Origin: Schizochytrium sp. TIO01
Lineage: Eukaryota; Sar; Bigyra; Thraustochytrida; Thraustochytriidae
Reading direction: 5' to 3'
Length of the DNA: 64,000 bases
NCBI GenBank assembly: GCA_004764695.1
Contig: SMSO01000034.1
Location: forward strand, 4,472,501 to 4,536,500
Both the position numbers and the translations under genes were made by a program. How positions within the stretch are numbered: position 1 is the first letter of the stretch; each line of letters begins with the position of its first letter. Below, piece after piece: positions 41,286-51,367 of this stretch. The notes beneath the pieces were generated by a model that saw only the letters and a list, made by a program, of their open reading frames with translations, was not told where the DNA came from and did not search any database.

Positions 41286-44200
41286 TTACTTCTCAACTTT
41301 AGCGGAACCATTTGTCGTAATTTCCATATTGTCGCCATTCTCTGCTTTTTCGCTCGAAGGTTTTGATTCTTCTACCTTAACAGGTTCAGCTGGGTCATCC
41401 TTCTGAGCCTTCTTGTTTGCTGCGGATTTGCTATCTTCCTTAACGTCTGCCTCTGATGGATCAGGATCAGCAGCATCCTTTGCGACATCGCTTGGGTCTT
41501 GTTTCACAGTAGCCTCTGATTCATCGCCTCCAGTTCCGTTGCCCTTCTTCGACTTAATAGCTTCCTTCTTACGAGCTGCAGCAGCAACAGCAGCCGTGGA
41601 GTCAGACTTTTTCCGTTGCATTTCAAGAGCGTATGACATCATCAAAGTTCGCTTTGAGCGCGCAACGAGTTCTACAACAGTTCGCAAACGGTTCAAGAAC
41701 ATTACTACGGATGGGAAAGGGTACATGTTGCCCTTCTTCTCCGCGCCCTCGGCACCTTCAGCTGCAACAGCAGTTTCGTCAGGTTTTGAAGCAGATTCAA
41801 CGGCCACGTTACCCTCTCCAGCGGCCTTCTCATCCTCATCTTCATCTTCATCCTCATCTTCATCTTCTTCATCAGCATCGTCCTTTGATTTTTCTGACTT
41901 TGACTTTGACGGATCGTCTTGGTCGGACGTCTTCTTCCGCTTGCGAGTATGAGATGCACCTGTAGTTTGGTCACAAATAGCGTGGAAGGGAAACTCCGGG
42001 TCGGCACGGACCGCATCTGCCGCCTGGAAATTGCCAATTCCATGACGAGATGAACCATGAAGCATAGCCAAATCATGTTCAGGGGTCCACCAATCAGGCA
42101 TACGAGTACGCTTCTTCGAGCCCAATTGCTTCTCGTAACGCTGGATGATGCTGACAAGTTCATCATCAGAAAGCGAAAGAACTGAACCACGAAGATCTCG
42201 CAAGACCTTAATTCGCTCCATCAGCTTTCGGGCAGAACCTGTGGACCCTAGGATAACCTTGGTACGCTCAATTTGCATATCAGGACGCAAGCGAAGCTGA
42301 ACGGCGTCCTGAACAACGAGTTTGACTTGGTCTTCCACCATCTCAGGTGTCTTCTTCTTAAGCTTGGCATGGCGCATAAAGTCCTCGTAGGTCATGTGCC
42401 ACTTGGGGTCAATAGGTTTTTCTGAGGGGACGCCCCATCGGATCAAGGTCTTGAACAACGCCTTAAGCTCTGCACGAGTCCATTCCGAGGAAATCTCCTT
42501 AGCGCGAGACTTGGGCTTTACTGCTGCTGCTGCCTTGGCAAGACGTTTGGCCTCCTTGCGAGCCTCACGGCGCGCCTGTGTTGCCTCGGCTCTCTTTGCC
42601 TTGCGCGTTTGTGCACTGAACCAATCAACAACACGTTTCGCACGTAGGCCAAGCTTGTGGTTACGTGGCCATGTGGCATCAGAGTCAACATCCCGAGAAT
42701 CTTCCTCGACATCAGCCATCTTCGCATCCTTGTCCTTGTCTTCCTTCTTGTCATCCTTCTTGTCATCCTCAGACTCCTTGACGGAAACCTTTTCCATTTT
42801 CTCTGAGTCCTTCTCCTTCTTCTCATCGTTGCTGGTGTCCTCTTTCTCCTCTTTCTCCTCTTTCTCTTTGTCAACCTCCATCTTGGAGTCATCGTCAGCT
42901 TTTTCGGCCTTGCCATCTTCCTCGGCATCTTCCTCAGCAAGAGGAGGGTTTTTAGAAAAGTGAAGAGACGAATCTGTGCGAATCTTAGAAAAGGTATCAC
43001 CTGAACGACGAGGGTCCCAACCGTAGTCATAGAGACCCTTGATCAAAGTCAAGTCATCAGCAGGTTGCCACCAGTCGACAGGTGGGATACCCGGAATCTT
43101 GGGGAAAGCGTCCAGCATCAATTTCCCTGTCTCCTTATCGGTAAATTTCTGAATGATAACTTGCATCGTCGCATGTTTCTCAAAGATACGAATGTATTTC
43201 GCCGCAGACTCCTGGGCGCGGCTTGCCGTACGCTCATTGTAAGCATAGCCGCGACGCATCTGGCGGTGCTCATCCCGAGCCTCGCCTTCGAGATCAGAGT
43301 CATCTGAATCTGAGTCCTCAAGCTTGAAGCTATCTTCCTCGGCAGCAGCACTCTCAGGTTTTTTGGCTTCCTCATCGTCTTTTGCTTCAACATCCATCTT
43401 GGATTCATCAGGTTTGTCAGATGATTCCTTGATCTCACTCTTTGCAGTAGTATCATCGGTGGCAGAGTTTTCAGCACCCTCAGTACCTTCTTCGGAGTTA
43501 GCTAACTCAGTGGTAGCAGCCTCGGGCTTAGGAAGCTCATTGCGAGACTCGGGCAGGATACGGCGGCGAGTGACCAAAACATCAGGGATAATCCAGTTCT
43601 TCCCAGCCACAAGATCCGTGATCAGTTGCCTGTGAGTATCGTTAAAATCGATCTGAGAAACGCGGCTACGAATACCCTCTACCAGCTGAGCATGAGTCAT
43701 GTTCACGAGCTGGAAGTCAGAAAGACGGCCTGAGTCCGTCACATCCTGGATGTCACTGTCGTCGTCATCCTCCTCCTCCTCGCTATCCTCAGCTGCAGGG
43801 GATGCTGGAGCATCTTCAGAGCCTCGCTGTTTCTTCTTTGGTTCCTGGCGCTTGAAAATGCAAAAGATGAGAAAGCCACGGACAGCGTTCTCCACGTCGT
43901 CCTTAGTAAAGCGACCAGGGAAACGTTTCTCAATATCATCATATGCCCGCTCCCAACGACCGTAGCCAAACTTTTGGATCGCTGCAAACAACATGTGGTA
44001 GTGCTTCTTTTGCCATAGCTTACGACCATTTTCGTCTTCATCCTTACGAGGCTCAGTAACGTCTTCCTCATCGTCGTCATCGTCATCTTCCTCATCATCA
44101 TCTTCTTCACCGTCGTACAAGCCCATTGCCGCAAATCCATTACCAGCGTAATTGACTTTGTTCTTGCCACGGCGGCGAGAACGACGATCGCCATCATCTT

Positions 44201-47200
44201 CCTCTTCCTCTTCTTCCTTTGCCTTTAGACCTACGACCTTAGTCCAGAACTCAGGGTCATTAATATCAAGGCTTGTATCATTATCAGATGCAACGAATGT
44301 TGCCTTCGAAAGACGGTTATCTTCCTTGGAAGTTGCCATAAGCTTTGCTCTGCTGCTAAGAATCTCGTCAATATCAGCATTCATGAATTGCTGAGCAGCA
44401 GCATCATCATCACCATCAGCAGTCAGAGCGTACGCACCATACTTAAGCAGGCGCTCAGTCTCAAGGTCTTGCTCACGCTTTGACTTAGCCTTTTCACGAG
44501 CGCTCTTCGATTTCTCTGCACCTTCTTCTTTTGTTATACCACTCATGACAGCGTGATCCAAACCAAGTTTCATCGAAGCTTTCTCAAACATTGTATACTC
44601 ATAGGTCTTTCGAGTAATGAGGCGGTAGACCATGACTCGTTTGGTTTGCCCAATACGGTGACAACGAGCAAGCGCCTGGACATCATTTTGAGGGTTCCAA
44701 TCTCCATCATACATGATAACGGTGTCTGCTGCTGTTAAGTTAATACCTTGACCACAGCCGCGGGTACTGAGCAAAAAGGCAAACGCTTGTGAGCTCTTGC
44801 TTGAGAAACGATCAATTGCAAACTGACGGTCCACACCGCGGACACTACCATCAATGCGTTCATATGCATAGTTACGATACAAGAGGTAATCTTCAAGGAT
44901 ATCAAGCATCCGAGTCATCTGACTGAAGATGAGCACACGATGCCCTTCATCCTTGAGCTTCGGCAGGAGTTTGTCCAAAAGAATCAATTTACCACTCGCA
45001 TTGATCAGCTTGTGGAAAACATGGCTTTGCCGTTCTTCCTGGGTAGCACTCTTCGAAGGTGGGTCATCCTTGAGCACCTTTGATTCCACGCCATCGATAA
45101 GGTATGGATGGCAGCAGCACTTGCGAAGCTCCATTGCTACGTTGTTCAGAGACACTCGCGCGCCCTGGACCACACCGGCCAACAAGTACTCGGTATTCTT
45201 CTCGTAGATAGCACGGTAGAAGCGTTTTTGCATCGAAGTCAATTCCACTTCAATCATAGTATCCTCACGCTCAGGCAACGGCTCGACTTCGGATTTAATA
45301 CGACGAAGCATGTAGGGACGGAGACGATCATGAAAACGATCCATTTCTTCGGCAGTTTTCATACTGCCAAACTTCTCCTTAAATTGGTCCAACGAGGCAA
45401 AGTCCTCAGGGGCAATAAAATTCAGAAGCGTCCACAGCTCTGGAAGGCTGTTTTGAATTGGCGTACCAGTAAGAAGAAGCGATGCGCGGTATTTGAAGCT
45501 TTCACGCAAGCACACCGTTAGCTTTGAGTCGCGGTTCTTGAGGCGATGGGCTTCATCGACAATGAGTAAATCCCACTTGAAGCGACGTAACATTGAAGCA
45601 TCAGCCAAGATAGTCTCATAGTTGGTGACAATGACGTCGAATTTCGGGAGACCACCAGGTCCCTTAATGACAGAACGGCCATCATCCCAGAAAAACTCCT
45701 TAGCTCTAATCAATTCGCGACCCTCTGCGCTTCCGTGGTAGGTAATACAGTTAAAGTCTGTCCAGGCTTCGAATTCGCGCTGCCAGTGCGGTAAAGTTGC
45801 CAAGGGGGCAACCACGAGGAAGGGGCCGTTACGGTTGAACTGATGGCGAAGGCGGTGTGTAAAAGTGACTGTCTGGCAGGTCTTACCGAGACCCATCTCA
45901 TCAGCAAGGATAGAGTTACGCCCACTCGTGAAGTTAACAGCAAGCCAGGTCACGGCTTCGACCTGGTAGGTACGCAGCTTCCGGCCATTCCTAAAAGACT
46001 GGGCAGAGGAGTAGTCAGATTGTTGTTCACCGACCTTATTGCGGTTGCGCCGGAAAGCCACACTGTTCCGTAGATCATGAAGCTCTAGCCTCTCTTGAAT
46101 ACCAGCTCGGTCCTTCAAATCGCTCCAAAGCTCCCAAGTGGCGTCTTCATAGCCTTGAGACTTCCATTTAACAAGATATTCCCAGGAAACAGCTTCTTCG
46201 CCTTTTTTCTTGTTGGTCTGTTTTGCACCAGGTGTGTTCTCATCCGTTGGGGTCTCATCCTCATCTTCATCCACAAAGGTGTTATAGTCTACAAGGCGAT
46301 CAACTTGCTGCATGTCATTAAGTTCTTCGGCATCCATCATCGCAAAACTGTGCTCCAATTTGCGCACGTGCCGCTCCACCATTGCGTTGTCTGAAAAGAA
46401 AGCGCGAAGACCCTTGGCAGTTTCCCAAGATACGTGAATAAATGCGTTGTTTAACCACTTGACTAAGTAGCGGGTTTCCTGCTTGCGAAGCTTCTTCTTG
46501 GACAACTTAGGCTTGCGCTTGCGGCGCTTGTTGGCACCACTCAGATTGCTACGGGTTTCATCATCATCTTCCTCACCAGAGTTCTCTGCTGCACTTTCTT
46601 CAAAGCTCAGCATTTCGCGACGACGACCATTCAGTACACGGGAGGTGTTCATGTCTTTGCAGAACTCCATCCATTCACCCTTAGTCTTGCGGTGATGAGC
46701 AAGAAGCTTTTCAATCTTCAATTCAGCGCCCTCCTCCTCTTGACGCGGTGGGGAGCCATTTCTATCCTCATCCTCGTCCTCATCGTCTTCATCATCGTCG
46801 TCGTCCTCGTCTTCATCGTCGTCGTCGTCGTCCTCATCTTCTTCATCCTCTTCGTCATCAACGTCCATGTCATCTTCATCGTCGTCTTTATTGAGTTTGG
46901 AAGTAGTCTTCTTCTTGCCACCGCGGGTTTTATTCGCCACAATATTGCTTGCATTTCCCTTGCGATCGCCTGCTCCACGCCGGCGCTTGTTCGGGGACGA
47001 AGGGTCGCCGGCCTTTAGTTTAGCTTCGCCAGCACCACGTTTGTTGCCCGAAGCCACGGCCTTAGATCCCTTTTCAGAGCCTGAGGTATCTCCATCCTCA
47101 TCCTCATTTTCAGAGTGCTCCTTGTAATTCGTCGAAACGCGTTCACGAGTGCTGCGTCGAGGCGGGGAAGATGCCGCTGCGGGTTTGGGACCACGCTTAC

Positions 47201-47378
47201 TCGTAGTCCCCACACTACTGTCAGGAGTGCTACTCGCAGACGTGGATCCTCGTTTGCGGCCTCTTCCACTTGGCGCAGCACCTGCCTCGGATTTGGCAGC
47301 GGTGTTATCCTCAGCAGCCTTATTAGCGGCGGCATCGTCGCGAGTTGCACCACGTCTGGGACGACTGGCAGCAGGCAT
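41286..47378 (-). CDS. Class III CHD chromatin remodeler (CHD6-9 / Kismet-like)
   Basis: A 2,030-residue single ORF from the ATG at 47378. Residues 1-220 are basic then extremely acidic (long D/E run near 170-205). Two chromodomains are recognisable by RYLVKW (~300) and YLVKWK (~403). The SNF2 ATPase follows: Walker A DEMGLGKT (~493-500), DEAH (~609), TGTPIQNS, and a helicase C lobe with SQMTRMLDILEDYL and CHRIGQ (~907). After it come a W-x-K-H...FGYGRWE SANT/SLIDE-like segment (~1120) and two related P-x-[DV]WW...HG/YG modules (~1435 and ~1762). The latter I associate with the CHD7/8 subfamily rather than CHD1. The C-terminus is Lys/Glu/Ala-rich and disordered. It should use ATP to slide nucleosomes in the nucleus. 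Confidence 0.93.
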   Translation of the reverse strand: MPAASRPRRGATRDDAAANKAAEDNTAAKSEAGAAPSGRGRKRGSTSASSTPDSSVGTTSKRGPKPAAASSPPRRSTRERVSTNYKEHSENEDEDGDTSGSEKGSKAVASGNKRGAGEAKLKAGDPSSPNKRRRGAGDRKGNASNIVANKTRGGKKKTTSKLNKDDDEDDMDVDDEEDEEDEDDDDDDEDEDDDDDEDDEDEDEDRNGSPPRQEEEGAELKIEKLLAHHRKTKGEWMEFCKDMNTSRVLNGRRREMLSFEESAAENSGEEDDDETRSNLSGANKRRKRKPKLSKKKLRKQETRYLVKWLNNAFIHVSWETAKGLRAFFSDNAMVERHVRKLEHSFAMMDAEELNDMQQVDRLVDYNTFVDEDEDETPTDENTPGAKQTNKKKGEEAVSWEYLVKWKSQGYEDATWELWSDLKDRAGIQERLELHDLRNSVAFRRNRNKVGEQQSDYSSAQSFRNGRKLRTYQVEAVTWLAVNFTSGRNSILADEMGLGKTCQTVTFTHRLRHQFNRNGPFLVVAPLATLPHWQREFEAWTDFNCITYHGSAEGRELIRAKEFFWDDGRSVIKGPGGLPKFDVIVTNYETILADASMLRRFKWDLLIVDEAHRLKNRDSKLTVCLRESFKYRASLLLTGTPIQNSLPELWTLLNFIAPEDFASLDQFKEKFGSMKTAEEMDRFHDRLRPYMLRRIKSEVEPLPEREDTMIEVELTSMQKRFYRAIYEKNTEYLLAGVVQGARVSLNNVAMELRKCCCHPYLIDGVESKVLKDDPPSKSATQEERQSHVFHKLINASGKLILLDKLLPKLKDEGHRVLIFSQMTRMLDILEDYLLYRNYAYERIDGSVRGVDRQFAIDRFSSKSSQAFAFLLSTRGCGQGINLTAADTVIMYDGDWNPQNDVQALARCHRIGQTKRVMVYRLITRKTYEYTMFEKASMKLGLDHAVMSGITKEEGAEKSKSAREKAKSKREQDLETERLLKYGAYALTADGDDDAAAQQFMNADIDEILSSRAKLMATSKEDNRLSKATFVASDNDTSLDINDPEFWTKVVGLKAKEEEEEEDDGDRRSRRRGKNKVNYAGNGFAAMGLYDGEEDDDEEDDDDDDEEDVTEPRKDEDENGRKLWQKKHYHMLFAAIQKFGYGRWERAYDDIEKRFPGRFTKDDVENAVRGFLIFCIFKRQEPKKKQRGSEDAPASPAAEDSEEEEDDDDSDIQDVTDSGRLSDFQLVNMTHAQLVEGIRSRVSQIDFNDTHRQLITDLVAGKNWIIPDVLVTRRRILPESRNELPKPEAATTELANSEEGTEGAENSATDDTTAKSEIKESSDKPDESKMDVEAKDDEEAKKPESAAAEEDSFKLEDSDSDDSDLEGEARDEHRQMRRGYAYNERTASRAQESAAKYIRIFEKHATMQVIIQKFTDKETGKLMLDAFPKIPGIPPVDWWQPADDLTLIKGLYDYGWDPRRSGDTFSKIRTDSSLHFSKNPPLAEEDAEEDGKAEKADDDSKMEVDKEKEEKEEKEDTSNDEKKEKDSEKMEKVSVKESEDDKKDDKKEDKDKDAKMADVEEDSRDVDSDATWPRNHKLGLRAKRVVDWFSAQTRKAKRAEATQARREARKEAKRLAKAAAAVKPKSRAKEISSEWTRAELKALFKTLIRWGVPSEKPIDPKWHMTYEDFMRHAKLKKKTPEMVEDQVKLVVQDAVQLRLRPDMQIERTKVILGSTGSARKLMERIKVLRDLRGSVLSLSDDELVSIIQRYEKQLGSKKRTRMPDWWTPEHDLAMLHGSSRHGIGNFQAADAVRADPEFPFHAICDQTTGASHTRKRKKTSDQDDPSKSKSEKSKDDADEEDEDEDEDEDEDEKAAGEGNVAVESASKPDETAVAAEGAEGAEKKGNMYPFPSVVMFLNRLRTVVELVARSKRTLMMSYALEMQRKKSDSTAAVAAAARKKEAIKSKKGNGTGGDESEATVKQDPSDVAKDAADPDPSEADVKEDSKSAANKKAQKDDPAEPVKVEESKPSSEKAENGDNMEITTNGSAKVEK

Positions 47379-48197
47379 TTTGCGTTCTTTGCCAAACTAA
47401 TCTAGACCTTGATTTGCAAATTTGGGAGTGAAATCCTATTAAATCTAAGTTAACTCGAAGCAAAGCCGTGTGGACGTAAGCGTTGCACAAATGAGATTAG
47501 ATTGTCAAAAAATCCAACTCTTCAAGCGCTGAGTTCTTTGAACTAGATCAAGGTAAAGTGGCCAAGAGCCCCAGGCCTTTATCTGAAACGCAGGAAAGCT
47601 GCTACACTGAAGGAGATTGACTCCAGCCTCTTTTACGAATAGCGGATTAGATTTACAACGAGCGTCTGTGGCAAAGCCGTCGACCCGCTCGATGAAATGA
47701 AAAGAAATGAATCCCTGTCGCCGTTGGCGATCTGCTCGCGCGCGCAGACGGGATCTCGGGAGCGCCCCAGGAGCAATTTCAAGGCTCGGCTCTGGGACCT
47801 GTGCCACAGGCAAACCAGCCCGCAGCACTCGCGCGCTGCGATGGAGGTCTGTCGACGCTCCTCCGCGCGCCAAGCAGACGACCTCTCTTTTGCTGTTGCT
47901 AGCTTGCTCTAAAACACCTTGAGCGAGGCGACTTTGATTCAGTTTTAGGTACCTTAATTTACTCATTTTTAAAGGGTATATGATGATGTAACTACCGTTA
48001 GCTTAAGGTGTATGGTCAATGAACGATGATATCCTCGGATATGAGTTTTGCAGCTCTTTTGGCGATAAAATAGGATCCGTTTGAAAAAATTAGATAAATT
48101 AGAGATCGTCGATTTGCGCGGAAAGTTTTGCGGAATGTAGATAGTGGAGCAGAACGGCTTGCTTGTGGAGAAGTGAGAAGTGGAACTTGAGACGGCG
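47379..48197. promoter_or_regulatory. Divergent intergenic region of CHD and USP genes
   Basis: 819 bp containing both promoters. The central part (47690-47900) is GC-rich. ORFs there overlap on several frames without recognisable content. No clear TATA box. Confidence 0.4.
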
Positions 48198-49673
48198 ATG
48201 GGGGACAAAGAAGGCTGGGAAAAGGACTTTGAGAACACGAAGGCCTCTGCTGATTCTGGTAGTGCTACAGCTGGAGATAATGGGGATGACGAGACAAAAT
48301 CTGACCTTGACCATCTTGGACTCGAGGATGCCAATACGCAGGAGTCCACAAAATTTGGCTTAGGAGAACTCAAGGCTGCGCAAGGCATCGTGAATAAGAT
48401 ATTTGGAATTCACGAAGTCCCTGCACTGTTCAAAATCGAATCTGGGTCCGAGAATGTCAATGATGCCAAAAATCTTGAGATGATGGCAGCGCTTATCTTT
48501 CCAAGTGCGGATCAGAGGCCCTTGGGTATCCCAGGACTTCATAATTTAGGAAATTCGTGTTTTATCAATGCACTTCTACAAGCGATGGCTTCCTGTAGAC
48601 CTGTAGTTCAATATGTCCACGCTACGGCAGAAGTTTGTGCTCAAGCTGGAGATCAATCTCCACGCGCTGCAATGGTATCGCGGCTCTCTAAGGTGCTGGA
48701 GGAACTCCTTCCTCGGTCTTGCGAGGTCTCGCCGCCCACGATGAACATTCAAGACCTTCGATACCGACTCCTCGGGCTATCACCTGCCTTTAGGTATAGT
48801 GAGCAGCAACAAGACGCAGATGAACTTCTTCACCTGGTGCTCGATGCTATCGACACAGCTCGTTTAGAAGTGAAGAAATACATGAGAAAAGTCCATGCTG
48901 GATTGGAGGTTTTTGCTCGGGTTGGAAACTCAGATCCAACATCTTCGAGATTGTTTGATTCTCACTGTCATTCAAGTATCTTTGAGAGCTCGAATCCACT
49001 TCACGGTTCGATTATGAACCAAATGATGTGCTCGAGTTGTGGATCTATATCACCTTTACGGGCGTCTACGATGCACGTGTTACCTCTTCCACTAATCCAA
49101 CCCCAGACAGGAGCCATTCTGCCTTCGTTAGAAGAGGCGTTGAGGGCCTTTGTAACTCAAGAGACAGTAGAAGGAGTAGAATGTTTTGGCCTCTGCAATA
49201 AGCAACGGCGTGCAATGTTTAGAAGGGCTTCGCTAGGAAGAATGCCTCCTGTCCTCTGCTTGCATTTAGGTCGGCGTCACTTTAGCATGAGCATGGGCCG
49301 AATCGTAAAGCTCACGCACCACGTTGCCTTTCCTGAAGTCTGTGACTTCTCTAACTTTGCCTTTCACAAGAACGAGCTGCAACGAGGATTGCTGGCAAAC
49401 TTCCCTGTATTACAAAGTTCTCGTTCGAAGTCCGAGTTGCCCACCTCCCCTGAGTACTTTTCTCACGGCGCCTCCTCAACTTACGAGCTATGCGCTGTGA
49501 TTGTTCATCACGGAAGTGCGGAGGGTGGGCACTTTACTGCCTTTCGACGTCTCGGCAATTCTACCTGGGTTCATGTTTCAGATGCACGTGTGTTCAGGGT
49601 TAGCCTGGCCACTGTACTACGGACAGAAGCCTATATGTTGTTCTATGTACGTCGCGATAATGCAATTGTATAA
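48198..49673 (+). CDS. Ubiquitin-specific protease, USP30-like (C19 family)
   Basis: A 491-residue protein from the ATG at 48198; the frame runs up to a GTG at 48180, which I do not use. The Cys box GLHNLGNSCFINALLQ holds nucleophile Cys121. A QQDADE motif lies near 203. A CxxC pair (CSSCG near 277) and a later CxxxC may bind zinc. The His box VHHGSAEGGHFTAF is near 440, and the third catalytic position is in VSDARV. All three catalytic residues are present, so it should be active. The VHHG...GHF-x-x-[FY]RR block is closest to USP30/Ubp16. Those are anchored on mitochondria by an N-terminal helix, but I see none here: the first 80 residues are acidic and polar. Localisation is therefore open. 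Confidence 0.88.
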   Translation: MGDKEGWEKDFENTKASADSGSATAGDNGDDETKSDLDHLGLEDANTQESTKFGLGELKAAQGIVNKIFGIHEVPALFKIESGSENVNDAKNLEMMAALIFPSADQRPLGIPGLHNLGNSCFINALLQAMASCRPVVQYVHATAEVCAQAGDQSPRAAMVSRLSKVLEELLPRSCEVSPPTMNIQDLRYRLLGLSPAFRYSEQQQDADELLHLVLDAIDTARLEVKKYMRKVHAGLEVFARVGNSDPTSSRLFDSHCHSSIFESSNPLHGSIMNQMMCSSCGSISPLRASTMHVLPLPLIQPQTGAILPSLEEALRAFVTQETVEGVECFGLCNKQRRAMFRRASLGRMPPVLCLHLGRRHFSMSMGRIVKLTHHVAFPEVCDFSNFAFHKNELQRGLLANFPVLQSSRSKSELPTSPEYFSHGASSTYELCAVIVHHGSAEGGHFTAFRRLGNSTWVHVSDARVFRVSLATVLRTEAYMLFYVRRDNAIV

Positions 49674-50047
49674 TAATATAGTATTAATCTTTATTGATGG
49701 AATTCAAATATTGACTTGCTGTTCTTTGCTCCAGAGAAGGAAAAGGAAATGAGAAAAGCTTGTTTGGCTGTCCTCAAAAGACTTTTATCTTTTGGTTCTT
49801 CTACTTGACAAATTTATACTCGAAGTTCATATATCTAAAGCAAGCTTTCTTCTGACTCTACTCAAATTAATGTAGTTTAAGCACCAACTGTTCTTTGCAA
49901 ATATTACAGTAAACAAATTCGTGTTAGTACAGATGTACTTGAGAAAGGTTGAGGCATGGAGAAAGCAAATGTGCGCAGCTAGAAGTAAAACAAAAGAAAT
50001 TAGTTTGTGAATTGTGGTTGTACAGGGCTCTAATTAAATTGTCGTGA
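49674..50047. other. Convergent 3' intergenic region
   Basis: 374 bp of AT-rich sequence between convergent stop codons. No gene seen. Confidence 0.5.
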
Positions 50048-51367
50048 TTACTCTTCCTCTTCGCCGTTGTTTGCCTCGGCAGCGCTTGGGTCTTCGATAA
50101 CATCGTCCTGTTCCTTGAATTGAGCACCAGCAAACTCTTTCTGCAGGGGAGGGGGCATAGGAGGCGTGTATGGTGCCTCTGTTTTCGCAATACCGTAGCC
50201 CACATAGATGTTGGACCAAGACTTTGACGCAGTGGACGCCACAGCAAATGCACCGGGCCAAGCAGACGAACGCAGCACAGCATGGGCGTGCTTAAGGCCA
50301 GGCATCGTACGTGGGTAGGCACGTGCATCCCATTCTTCAGATACGACCTCGCGAACCCACTGAAGCTCCCAGCCTTCAGGCTTCGAAACCACATTTCCCT
50401 CCTCGTCCTCAGACTCCACGGGGCGTACACGTCCAAGGCTGCTGAATGCAGGCCCGTAGACCTCCCACGCGCTGGGGTCGAGAAGATCGGCGGCATCAGG
50501 CATTACAAATTCCTCTGCAACATCCATAGAATCGCCTTCCTCGCTAACTGCAAAGTATCCCTTCGGAGCTACAGCACAGGATTCGTTAACAAGAGCAATA
50601 AGAGCTCGCACGTATGCTCGCTCGGGGCCCGGGAATGCAGGGTATCCCAACACGGGAGCATTAAGATCTCCGGACAAAAACCGTCTGATCTGCCTGGCAC
50701 AAATGATGGCCTCAGGACGCAGTGGACCAAGGCGAGTCCATGGACCCCCAGGGTATGAGCAGACCCAGTAGGTGTGCTTATTAGCCTCCGCCTCGGCAGG
50801 CTCAACGTCCTCTGCTTCTTCGTCCTGGGCTCCTCCAGTGCCCTGTGCAACATAGTAGTCGCCTTTACGACCAAGAAGCTTACCCCACAGGCGAAGTGTC
50901 TGAATGGACTCATCTGCACCAGCAAGTCTTGCCAAAGAAAGCTGCAACTTGAAAAGGTCCTCCGGAGACATTTGAATGCCTGCAGCCCGCCAAGCGTTAT
51001 ATTCTTGGTCTAAATTAATGAGAACCTCAGCACGGGGTGCTGCCATAGGCTCGTCAACCTCCTTAGACTCTCCGTCTTCCCCTTCTGCTTCTGCATCTCC
51101 CTCTGCAGGTGCAGGGTCACGGTAGAGCTTGGAAAGCAACTTGCAATGCGCCGCAACCAATTCTCGTTGCGCCTGGGTAGATTCACCAGCAGTACCACTA
51201 GACAGCCGCCCTGCCTTGACGCTCGCCGAGAGCTGCTCAAATACATCGAGAGCATTTTCAGGCTGCTCGCTAATCACCTTGAGCAGCACATCTGCAATGT
51301 GATCAAAAAGATTGGAGCCATCATGGTCTTTCAACAAATACGCCTTAGCACTCTCGTAGTCCGTCAT
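50048..51367 (-). CDS. Flagellar radial spoke head protein (RSPH4A/RSPH6A; RSP4/6 family)
   Basis: A 439-residue protein from the ATG at 51367; an upstream GTG at 51388 is rejected. It matches the RSP4/6 family along its whole length: the N-terminal helix (AKAYLL...NLFDHIADVLLKVI), an internal acidic insert, and the diagnostic block YWVC...PGGPWTRLGP...ICARQIRRFLSGDLNAPV-x-x-YP-x-FPG. This is followed by RA-I-AL and PKGYF. Chlamydomonas RSP4 and RSP6 have about 460 residues, so this is full length. It is a structural protein of the spoke head that contacts the central pair in motile axonemes. It is divergent from the AK7 gene across 1.14 kb. The C-terminal ~20 residues are acidic, as is common. 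Confidence 0.95.
   Translation of the reverse strand: MTDYESAKAYLLKDHDGSNLFDHIADVLLKVISEQPENALDVFEQLSASVKAGRLSSGTAGESTQAQRELVAAHCKLLSKLYRDPAPAEGDAEAEGEDGESKEVDEPMAAPRAEVLINLDQEYNAWRAAGIQMSPEDLFKLQLSLARLAGADESIQTLRLWGKLLGRKGDYYVAQGTGGAQDEEAEDVEPAEAEANKHTYWVCSYPGGPWTRLGPLRPEAIICARQIRRFLSGDLNAPVLGYPAFPGPERAYVRALIALVNESCAVAPKGYFAVSEEGDSMDVAEEFVMPDAADLLDPSAWEVYGPAFSSLGRVRPVESEDEEGNVVSKPEGWELQWVREVVSEEWDARAYPRTMPGLKHAHAVLRSSAWPGAFAVASTASKSWSNIYVGYGIAKTEAPYTPPMPPPLQKEFAGAQFKEQDDVIEDPSAAEANNGEEEE

Noticed and set aside
41413-43963. Ser- and Leu-rich ORFs antisense to the CHD gene
   Set aside because: Complement of Glu/Asp/Lys-rich codons gives Ser/Phe/Leu-rich shadow frames.
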